From: Ipomoea triloba
Taxonomy: Eukaryota; Streptophyta; Magnoliopsida; Solanales; Convolvulaceae
Direction: 5' to 3'
DNA length: 64,000 bases
NCBI RefSeq assembly: GCF_003576645.1
Contig: NC_044917.1
Location: 7,236,507 to 7,300,506, forward strand
This document shows, piece by piece, positions 23,798 through 33,349 of the stretch. Both the position numbers and the translations under genes were made by a program. The number at the start of each line of letters is the position of its first letter. Position 1 is the stretch's first letter. A model generated the notes under the pieces. That model did no database searches. It had not been told where the DNA came from and worked only from the letters and a program-made list of their open reading frames with translations.

Positions 23798-24094
23798 TTA
23801 AGTATTAGGCCCCCAACAGCTCAAGAACATGACTTTTCTAAGCGACTCCTCAGATTGCTGCAGCTTCAAGTAGTTGTCTTCCCCCCTCGACATCTTAATA
23901 TTTTTGGAAACCAGAGTGGAAGAAGGAGCAGCGAGCCTGGAAGCCGCGGCCTGAGTGTACGATCTAAGATTTGCCGTCACATGTTGGTGGAGTTTGGTGA
24001 TGCTGTAATTCCATCTCGCAAATCCCAGGTCTTTTAATGCCTCTACTGAACCGATGCTTGCTGCAACAACCCACGCTGCACTTGTCGAAACCAT
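23798..24094 (-). CDS. Wound-induced small protein (DUF3774), copy 2
   Basis: Single-exon protein of 98 aa, start MVSTSAAW. It shares VEALKDLGFARWNY, KLHQHV and the ending SCWGPNT with copy 1; elsewhere the two differ substantially (for example the middle SRLAAPSSTLVSKNIKMSRG). They are therefore old paralogues rather than a fresh duplication. A TATA-like sequence lies about 155 bp upstream. Confidence 0.87.
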   Translation of the reverse strand: MVSTSAAWVVAASIGSVEALKDLGFARWNYSITKLHQHVTANLRSYTQAAASRLAAPSSTLVSKNIKMSRGEDNYLKLQQSEESLRKVMFLSCWGPNT

Positions 24095-24246
24095 TCTTCT
24101 TCTTCTTCTACTACTACTTGTAGTATTTCAAGAGTATATTCTTATATATAAGATATGGAATGATAGATGTTTAGAAGTTGAAGTTGCAGTATAGTTTTAT
24201 AGATGAACGGAAGTGTGATGAAGCCAACAAGAGAGTGAGCCATTCT

Positions 24247-24256
24247 TATATATATA
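24247..24256 (-). promoter_or_regulatory. TATA box of DUF3774 copy 2
   Basis: TATATATAAG on the minus strand, about 155 bp upstream of the ATG at 24094; a suitable distance for a 5' UTR of about 120 nt. Confidence 0.5.
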
Positions 24257-25025
24257 GCAGTGGATGACATATTCAGATGAGATGAGATGAGATGAGGTTG
24301 CCAAATTAATGTAATAAAAATAATATTATATTCTTAAATTTATAGAGGCGGCGGTACGGTTTAACCAGCGGAAAGGAGAGGAAGACCCCCAGTTTTAGGC
24401 TTTTAGCAAAGCATGCAGTATTATTGATATGATGCATCTGTGCAGTTCAGACGTCTGTATATATGTCTTGTTACTATTTCTGGATTTGGACATTCTGTAA
24501 AGACAGACGAAGGCGCTGGAAACATTGTACTGGGCCCTAACAATTTATTAATCTTTTTTTTTTTTTGAAAAGAACAATTTATTAATCTTTAAGGAGCTTT
24601 GGATTCAAGCCAACATGCATGCATACCAAAGTTATCATCATTGCCAAATGCATGCCAAGTGCCAACAATTCAAGTTTTGCGACTCAATCTGTCCACCCTC
24701 CGATCCATTCCGGCTAGTATAGGTTTGTTATTTACTATCTCAATCGTACCTACGAGGTTTGGCTGAATTGAAGTTGTATTTATCCAAATGCCAGCCTCCT
24801 TTTGTGGGGACATTCATCATCCGATCCTATTTCACCAATTGGGATAAAACTGGGGGAATACTAAACTAAGCCCCTTGTATTATGGTGTGTGAAGGCCACA
24901 CGTGCCACTATATATATGTTCAATTTTGGATCTAGTTCTAAGCCAATATTATTTTTTTTAAACTTTTAATTTGGAATTTTAAAATTTACCAAAATTGATA
25001 TATGATATTAAAATTATTTCACTTT

Positions 25026-25400
25026 TGATCCTAAGAGCAACATTATCAATAGATATTGGAGAGAATAATGTCAGAAATTTGCCACACGGATGGAGAGAGA
25101 AGAGGAAAGAGAAAGGTTTGGGTTCATCTGCTATAACCCAGATCATGGAACAGTAAATTAGCAGAGCATTCATTTATTTTCATTGGCTGCTGTGCGCGTA
25201 GCCGCCCATGCGGGCGCGTGCAGGCGCGCCTGACGCATTGATTTATTTATTTATTTTTAATTTTTTTTTGTTTTTTAATATCAGATTTCTTTGTTTGTTT
25301 GTTTTTTTATCTTATCTCATTTTCTATTTCCTAATCACATTTACAAAAACCTCTCAATTACAGTGAAATAACTCCATTAATGAGATGCTCTAAGTGATAT
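25026..25400. mobile_element. MITE with GAGCATCT-type ends and a GC-rich core
   Basis: Left end AGAGCAACATTATCAAT and right end ATTAATGAGATGCTCTAA are inverted copies. The centre (about 25190-25235) is strikingly GC-rich (GTGCGCGTAGCCGCCCATGC, GGCGCGCCTGACGC) in AT-rich surroundings. Two further copies lie at 30268-30640 and 31464-31812. Confidence 0.7.
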
Positions 25401-25788
25401 TTAAAATAAATTAAAAAAAAACCGATTTCAGTGATATTTCCTAATCACATTTACAAGCCCCCGACCCGACCCGCATCTCGCAAACTCTCTGTCTCAGACT
25501 CCCAGGTTCCACTTTCCAGTTCGATACTGTACATATTGTCGTCAACAGCCACTGCAGTAAACAGAGCCGCCGTGTACGGCTGACCTCATCCGCTCTCCAC
25601 CGCCATTTCCTAGCTGGATTTCGACACCCGCAGAACTACAATCACTGGCCATATGCTGTCGGTAGTTCCCATGCTTTGGGAAATTCATCATTTGACATCT
25701 ATACCCTCAGGTGGAACTGAAAATGCCTTGTGATGGTCCGCTCGGCTCCGGCCCGGAATCATAGACCCAGCTGCTGCACTCATTACCT

Positions 25789-28700
25789 ATGGCTATTTCA
25801 AGGTTCGTATTCTCATAAACGGTGTAGAATTTTTGTGTTGCTTGCCTAAGTTGCCTTGCGTCTACTCAATTTGTGTTCTGCTGCTTACTTCTGGAGTCCG
25901 ATCTTTCGGAAGAGTAACTAAATCTTTCGGTGTATGTGTAAACTATTCAATATTTGTCAATATGGAGAAATCTATCATCTTTGCAGTAGTATGATAAATT
26001 GATAATCTTAGGGGCTATTTGTTCTAACATTGGAATCCAATTCGTAATTGGAATCAAATATTTAGTAATGGTATTGAGTCTAAGCAAAATAAGTCTAGGA
26101 ATTGAAATTAAAATAAATGTATAAAAATATATAATACATGCATATATGTGTATATATATTAAAGTTCTATACTGAATGCATGGACAGTTATCTTTTTTAT
26201 TTTTTTTTCTTGCTATTTTTTATTCCAATGTTCAAAAGTAGGGGAGAGGAAGGGTGATGAGTCTAATGATTACTACTCCGTAAAGAATTTGGATTCAATA
26301 GTAGGATAGCAAACTGCAAAAGTAGTCAAACAAACATAATAATGAGTATCAAATTTGATAGTAGGATATAAAAGTCACCAACCAAATGCCACCTTAATGT
26401 TTGTTTTTAGCAAGAATAGCATTCCTAGTAATATATGGTGACATCAATGTTGAAGAAAGTCATCATATTTCAAGTATTATGATAATCTGAATAATTGCTA
26501 CACTTCAGTAAGTAATTATTTTATGTGAATCATCCTTCTAGTAGTATGGCAATCTGGAATTCTGGATATGCATTGCAGTTATCAGATCAGTGAGACTGTG
26601 AGAGTGCAAGATTCACATGCCTATAGTACTGGCCATAGATTCCAGGCTTGCTTCTTGACTATTATTAGTGAGCATGCATAATGCATAGGCATTTCCCCTA
26701 CGAGAGCATTTATTTTCAATTGTAATGATGAATTTGCTATTCAGTTTGTGAATTGAACTGAATTAGGTGATACATTGGTGTTCCATTTCTACAGAAATAA
26801 CTGTGAGTTTGATGAATCAATGATATATATATTGTTATGCACAGATTTCTGTTTATTGTCAATGCTAAGAGGATTGCTCATTCCCAGCTTGCAACACTTA
26901 CAAACAGCCGTTTGGAGGTTTGGTCACCATGCTCAATTGGATTGCCTTACATATTTTCAAAGTTAAGTGCAGAATGCAGAGTTTTTCATAGAGGATTTGC
27001 TTCATGCACATCATACAATTCTAAAGCTGTTTTCTGGAGAAGTAGAGGTTTACAAAACAGCATATTCACCACAAATAATAAAGTATCACACCATGCTCAA
27101 ATGGTGTGGAAGAGTCTGTTTCAAATGCATTCCTGCTGTGGAGCCATTATACCCCCATTAAGTAGGATTGCTTGTGCAATCAGCCTTGCTTTATCCCGCT
27201 CACACCTGGTATCTCCAGGCATTTTGGCTTTTCTTATTGGCAAGTTCACTTGGAAACAGAGTTTATATGCAGAGGCAGAATGCTTCCCTATCAAGGAGTC
27301 TCTATACACACAGGCAAAAGATGGACACATTTACTTGACTTCATTTGTCTTCTCACTTTTAGAGAGCTTTATATTGCTTCTCAGGGCAGTATACTTGACG
27401 ATTTTGTTTTCACCTTGCGTACTGACAGCTCCCGTCGCAAACATCCTTGACATTGAGTATCGGAAGAAATGGCTTCGTCTTGTTCGGACCACCTTAGAGA
27501 AGGCAGGTCCAGCATTCATAAAATGGGGTCAATGGGCGGCAACTAGGCCAGATCTGTTCCCAAATGATCTCTGCACAGAACTTGCTGAGCTTCACACTAA
27601 AGCACCGGCACATAGCTTTTCATACACAAAAAGAACTATTGAAAAGGCATTTGGCCGAAAGCTGCCAGAAATATTTGAACAATTTGAGGAGCATCCTGTA
27701 GCATCTGGTAGTATTGCTCAAGTTCATCGAGCTATCTTGAAATTCCAATATCCTAGAAAGCCTGTTAAACCTATGATGGTTGCTGTAAAAGTTAGGCATC
27801 CAGGCGTTGGTGAAGCTATCAGAAGGGATTTCGTATTGATTAATTTACTTGGGCAAGTTTCTAAGTTCATTCCTACTTTGAAATGGTTGAGGTTGGATGA
27901 AAGCATTCAGCAATTTGCAGTCTTCATGATGTCCCAAGTTGATCTTTCTAGGGAAGCAGCTAACTTGAGTCGGTTTATTTACAATTTTCGTAGATGGAAA
28001 GATGTATCATTCCCAAAACCTCTATATCCTTTGGTACATCCTGCTGTTTTAGTGGAAACATTTGAACATGGTGATAATGTTCTTCACTATGTTGATGGGC
28101 TTGAGGGACAAGAGCATATTAAAAGTTCACTTGCCCATATTGGGACTCATGCACTCTTGAAGATGCTTTTGGTATGGTTACTTAACATGCTTGACATCTT
28201 GTCACAGTAGATATATGAGCATTCTAGCCTACTCTTCTTTCTCCTGATTTCTGAATTTGTTTATGTTTATGAGAACATAAGTATTACGTATTTCCTGGCA
28301 ATATCCTTACACTTCATTAGCTGTCTTTAGTTCTAAACCATATCAAACCACGAGTTCTTGATTAGGACTTTTTGGAAATATTAAATTATATGACCAGCTT
28401 CTTATATGAACATTCCTATTTGCCTTGTAAAGGGAGTGTGGGACATGTGACTGTGAGATATGCTCATAGTGTTGCTATTCTGTAATGGATTTAGCACTTC
28501 TTAGTTCTATAACGGTCAAGCCGACTACAACTAGATTGATGTTAAGGCTTGGTTGTGTTAGATTATACAATAAAGTCATTGTGTGTATGTATTGTAAACT
28601 TGTGCTGCTTTGGTTTCCAGGTAGACAATTTCATACATGCGGATATGCATCCAGGTAACATTCTTGTTAGAGTATCTAGACAGAAGGCCCCGAGTAAAGG

Positions 28701-29441
28701 CATGTTCAAATCGAAGCCTCATGTGATTTTTCTTGATGTGGGTATGACTGCTGAACTCTCTAATAAGGATCGTCTCACATTGCTGGAATTCTTTAAGGCC
28801 GTTGCACTTCGAGATGGCCGCACTGCTGCTGAGTGTACTCTTAGATTATCTAAGCAACAGAAGTGCCCCAGTCCAGAGGCATTCGTTCAGGTGCTTCCTT
28901 TCTGCCCTCTGTGCTACTCATCAAAGAAAAAGAAGGGAAACCATATCTTTTTTTTTTTTTTTTAATCGTTAATAATTGATAAAGGTTCATGCTTTCTGTT
29001 ATTAGGAAGTGGAGAACATTTTCAACTTTTGGGGTACAGCTGAAGGTGGAAACTTCCATCCTGCTGATTGCATGCATCATTTGCTTGAGCAAGTTAGGCG
29101 CCATCGTGTAAACATCGACGGGAACGTTTGCACGGTGATAGTAACTACACTGGTACTGGAGGTACTTTAATTTCATCTCCCAATTTGTTGTTTTGGATCT
29201 TGATTGTGCATGTCCAACATTCTTGATCAGACATGTTTCTGTTTTCTGTTTTCTGTTATGTTTGGTATGTTAAAAGGGAATTGAAGAGTGAAGATGGATT
29301 TTGATGCTTGATTTGTTGTAGGGATGGCAGCGAAAACTGGATCCTGAGTACGATGTGTTGCAGACGTTGCAGACATTACTTTTCAAAGTTGACTGGGCAG
29401 AGTCACTCTATTATACTCTTGAAGGACTCATGGCTCCATAA
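25789..29441 (+). CDS. ABC1/UbiB-family atypical kinase (ADCK2-like, probably mitochondrial)
   Basis: Atypical kinase of the family linked to ubiquinone and prenyl-quinone metabolism. Five exons (25789-25802, 26845-28171, 28621-28890, 29006-29161, 29322-29441) give 628 aa. Exon 1 is inferred: ATGGCTATTTCAAG spliced to 26845 yields MAISRFLFIVNAKR, better than the ATG at 26837, which spans the splice acceptor. Motifs: KWGQ (231-234, family KxGQ), Ala-rich-loop position ASGS (291-294), VAVKVRHPG (Lys320), HADMHPGN (454-460) and DVGM (Asp486 of the DFG-like motif). A hydrophobic stretch at about 170-200 may span a membrane. The basic, Ser-rich N-terminus suits organelle targeting. The exact ABC1K number is not assigned. 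Confidence 0.9.
26012..26395. repeat. Intron repeat shared with the region downstream of the kinase gene
   Basis: Text such as GGAATCAAATATTTAGTAAT and GGTATTGAGT in intron 1 resembles 29730-29800 (GGTATCAAATACTTGATAAT, GGTAATGAGT). The ends CTATTTGTTCTAACATTGG and CAACCAAATGCCACC suggest a diverged MITE. Confidence 0.4.
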
Positions 29442-30267
29442 ATCGCTTCCCACTCCTCCCCCCTCCTTTTTTGGTTAAAATTATTGTTTCTGTATAATAT
29501 TTACTGTTAAAATTTGTGCTCCTTGGAAACAGATGATATACGTATACCATATACAAAAGATGAACATTTTAGGGTGTTTGGTTGACAGGTTTAGCTATTA
29601 GGAATGAGTATCAAAGTCATTGTTATTGTTTGGCTGACATGTTTTTAGAACATTACTATGCGTTTTGATTACCCATTAATTGCAAAACTCATTCCCTAAT
29701 AAAATAAGGGTGTGTTTGGTTTGCACATGGGAATTGAAATCGGAATCAGAATGGGTATCAAATACTTGATAATGGTAATGAGTTTTGGTGAAAGTATTTT
29801 GCATATGTTTTGTAGTGTCTAGTTACTTGCAATTATTTCTACAATCATCAATCAGCTTGAAGACTTCAATTCGTTATGACTTGAGAGTATTAAACTTGGT
29901 TAGGTTAGTTTTGGAATTTTTTTTTCACACATAAAAGAACATTATATAATTATTTAAAATAATACGGAGTAATATTTTTCCCTAAATTTACCTTGTGGCA
30001 ATAATTTTTTTTTTTAAATTCATTGATCTATAAATGAATAAATTTTAGAGTTAATAACGTATTTACTTAATTAATCATGAGAAGTGTATAAGATTAATCT
30101 ATTCTTTATCATACATGTCATTCTTTCTATACTGTTACAAAACAAATTGGATTACCAACAAATTTAATGACGAAATCGAAATTTGAAGAATACATAGTAG
30201 CTATATATTAAAAGGAGTAGGCTCCTAGAATGTTGGCAGAATGAGATACAAGAAAATGCAATTCAAA

Positions 30268-30640
30268 TCTGTAAGAACATCCGTAGCAATGAATCTTTTG
30301 GAGTTATTCTTACATACGCACTTGCTTGAATGAGAGAGACATAGAGAAAGAAGAAAAAAAATATCCAGCAAAACATGATTTTTGGTATAGTAAACATGCT
30401 TACGGATTCTAACGTTGCTGTTGCGCCTGATGTGCGTTAGGCGCAACAAGCACGCCCAGCGAGCGCATCTGACGCGGCTGACAAGACCTTTATTTTTTTA
30501 TTTTTTATTTCATTTAAAAATATGTTTTGTTTTTTGTTTTTTTTTCCTCTCTCCTCTCATTTTCTCTTTTCTAATCATACTTATAAAAACTTCTCAAAAA
30601 TCACAAAAATACTTTACTAGTAAGGATGCTCTAAGACAAT
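30268..30640. mobile_element. GC-cored MITE, second copy
   Basis: The ends around AGAACATCCGTAGCAATGAA and TAGTAAGGATGCTCTAA mirror each other loosely. The core (about 30420-30485) contains GCGCCTGATGTGCGTTAGGC and GAGCGCATCTGACGCGGC, followed by a T-rich tail as in the copy at 25026. Confidence 0.55.
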
Positions 30641-30778
30641 GATCTTCTTCTTGAGTCTTGACAACTAGTGATGCCTTGTTTGGTACTACAAAATGCGTAA
30701 ATATATGTGAGTATCTTTTAACTTCAATTTTTCTGTCTTTCTTCTTTAATAAAACCAAGCATATATCTATGGGTCACA

Positions 30779-30953
30779 GTTGTGTGAGATCGTTTCACAA
30801 ATCTTTATCTATGAAACGGTTCTGATCAAAATAAAATATTATATTTTATTAATGATTTAGTATTATATTTATTAGTATAAATATTATATTTTACCTTGAC
30901 TTAACTCATCTCACAAATAAAGATAATGAGACGGTCTCACACAAGCTTTTGCT
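30779..30953. mobile_element. Short derivative of the fold-back MITE
   Basis: Ends TTGTGTGAGATCGTTTCAC and GAGACGGTCTCACACAAGC enclose only about 175 bp. This is consistent with internal deletion of the 400-bp form at 11095-11492. Confidence 0.7.
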
Positions 30954-31194
30954 TATATAATCTATATATATGTTACACTTTCTCTGCAGTCTGCACGCAA
31001 TCTCAAACTGCTTGAAGACACTCTTGCAACGAAGAGATAATGATTAGGTAGGCTAGCTGTATTGTATTAGCCAAAGCGCAGTACACATGTTTCATGTCAC
31101 CGATTTATTTATTTATTTATTTTGGCAGAGAATTACGTTTTACACACGTCTAGAACAAATTAAAAACTTGAAAACGTTGCAAAGCAAATAAGAA

Positions 31195-31330
31195 TGGTAG
31201 GACCAATCAAACAGATGAAGGGTCTGGATTTTCTCTTTTGCCATTGCTTTCTATTTAAGGAAATCATAGTATCATGATAGTCGCTGAATAATGCAAGGGC
31301 AACCGCCCAGGAAGCTAGGAACCAAAGTAT
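31195..31330 (+). promoter_or_regulatory. Conserved leader/promoter block, DUF4220 unit 1
   Basis: Holds CCAATCA (31203) and CTATTTAAGG (31251), a TATA-like box, followed by GCAAGGGCAACC and CAGGAAGCTAGGAACC. The same ordered block occurs at 37940-38085 and, diverged, at 42495-42690. This conservation between duplicates is the reason for calling it promoter plus first noncoding exon. Confidence 0.5.
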
Positions 31331-31463
31331 GTTCACTCCATTTCTTTTTATGTTAGCTGCTAATGCCAAATGGTAACCCTTTTAATATTATGTTTTATTT
31401 TTGTTTTTTATTTTCTAAATTTGCAGTTTAATTTTTTTTTTTTCTATTCCGAAAATTTGTTTA

Positions 31464-31812
31464 CTAAGAGCATCCTTATCAATTGAGTTTTTTCGTGATT
31501 TTTTAAGAGTTTTTGTAAATGTGATTAGAAAAGAGAAAATGAGTAGAGATTTAAAAAAAAAAAAAAGCAAAACAAAACATAATTTAAAAAAAATAATAGT
31601 TAATGTTGCTGTCAGGTGCCTGCGGGCGCTGCTGTGCGCAGAACGCGCACAACAAGCAACAAATAGTTACATTTTTTTTTCTTGGACTCTTAAAATCCCC
31701 ATTCTTTGCAGTTGATCCCCACACACACTCTCTCTCTTCTTCTCACACTTGCCATGTAAGCATCAGATCTGACATTATCTTCATATAAACCATAGATGTA
31801 GATGCTCTAACA
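31464..31812. mobile_element. GC-cored MITE, third copy (opposite orientation)
   Basis: Ends CTAAGAGCATCCTTATCAAT and TAGATGCTCTAA. The core (about 31612-31655) has CAGGTGCCTGCGGGCGCTGC and GCGCAGAACGCGC. Poly-A-rich sequence precedes the core, where the copy at 25026 has poly-T after it, so the copy is inverted. Confidence 0.65.
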
Positions 31813-32165
31813 CTATTTATTCAAAATTATTTTTTTAGATTAACATTATAAAATTAACACACATTTAATTTAGAGTGATTTTTAATCTTATATTTAAAAT
31901 ATTTTTAGATATGTTTGGTTTAAATTGATCAATAAATTAAATAAAATATTTTGAGATCAAAATGTGGTAGCTGAAAGTCTTGTTAAGATTACACAAAAAA
32001 AAAAGAAAAAAAAAAAGAAAGAAGATAGTGATTAGATTGAGTTTGACAGTCTCCCAAAGAGGTTCGCACAATGATCCGCAAAGAATGCCTTGGTAGTATT
32101 GGTGCCGAAAATGCCATTGTGAACAAGCGATAGATCTGTTGGTACCCTCTCCTCTTATCCAAAAA

Positions 32166-32208
<43 letters not shown>

Positions 32209-32889
32209 TTACTTTTAAAGTATTATATATGCAGGATTTTTACATTTGAAATCCGAACCAAATTTATATATGTATATAACATAACTAAAAATATATCCGA
32301 ATTAATAGCCCATTAAGCTCACCTAAAATTTAGTTTAGATAATTTTAATATTTTTTGTTAATATTTTTTTTGGATATATATTCATTTGAATGAAATATAT
32401 ATAAATAACTTTTACTTGAAGTCTAATATATGTGAAATTTCAATATTCAATATTTAGATCAAACTTATATTATGATATAACATAACTAGAAATATCTAAA
32501 CCAATAATCTATTGAGTTCAACCAAAATTTAAAACTTAATGTAGAGTTCAAGTTTTAATTGTGTTAATGTGAATTATATCTAACTTTAAGTGTAAGCAAA
32601 TAAATTATGTTTATATAAGTAAATGCAAGTATAAAAGATAGAAAATGGTGATAAGTATAAGTAGATAATAATGAATGTTGCAATCACAATAATGAATAAA
32701 TATGTAAATAGATAATTGTGAAAAATGTACTTGTGGTTATATTGATTTATAGTCAAATAGATGATAGAAATTCTGTTTTTCACTTAGGGTGTATTTGGAA
32801 GCTAGGAATTGAAAATGACTTCTGAAAAATGTTTTTTTTTTTTTATAAAACATTTCATTTTCTAGTGTTTGGTTGTATTAAAAAAAAAT

Positions 32890-33090
32890 TGTCTTGCTGT
32901 GTTTGGTTCATTTTTCCAGAAAATGAGCAGAATTGTATAGTTAAACATTTTAATTATTTTGTTTAGAATATAATAACATTTATAATAATAATAATAATAT
33001 ATATGGTGGTAGTGGTGGTGATAGTCGTGGTGTGGTGGTGGTAGTAGTGGTGGCGGTGGCAATGGTGTTGGTGTTGGTGGTGGTTGCAAA
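32890..33090. repeat. TAA and GGTGGTAGT compound microsatellite
   Basis: (TAA)n near 32980-33000 followed by diverged GGTGGTAGTGGT units to about 33085. On the other strand it opens a Pro/His-rich ORF that is not a gene. Related to 20905-20972 in inverse orientation. Confidence 0.65.
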
Positions 33091-33349
33091 AGTATAGAGC
33101 ACTCCTTCAATATTGTAGTTCATTATATTTCTGTTATATATTTACATTTTTACTAAGGTTGGGACAAAATAAAGAAAGACTCTTAATAGAATTATAATTT
33201 GAATCAATAAATAACACATATCTATATATTTTTAATACAATTTATCATTAGAATTTTTTATTTTTTATTTTTACTTTTAAGTTTAAAAGAATTGACAGGC
33301 CGGCAGAGTTGCAAATTGGTGGAGACGTACGGAGTGACTAGTCCGTCCA

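Larger units (their letters stand above)
29450..33349. other. Spacer and leader of the first DUF4220/DUF594 gene
   Basis: From about 29840 onward it is collinear, in scattered blocks, with 37120-38085: TCAGCTTGAAGA, CACACATAAAAGAACATTAT, TCCTAGAATGTTGG, TTTTTCTGTCTTTCTTC and CAGGAAGCTAGGAACC. Two GC-cored MITEs and one short fold-back MITE interrupt it. An (AT)n run lies at 32167-32206. The 3' intron acceptor for the gene may be TTGACAG at 33292-33298. Confidence 0.5.

Noticed and set aside
26837..26839. ATG as the start of the ABC1 kinase
   Set aside because: It lies across the splice acceptor at 26844; the spliced MAISR start fits better. Kept as an alternative only.
32862..33110. Minus-strand ORF rich in Pro, His and Tyr
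   Set aside because: It is the translation of a GGTGGT/TAA microsatellite and has no homologous features.
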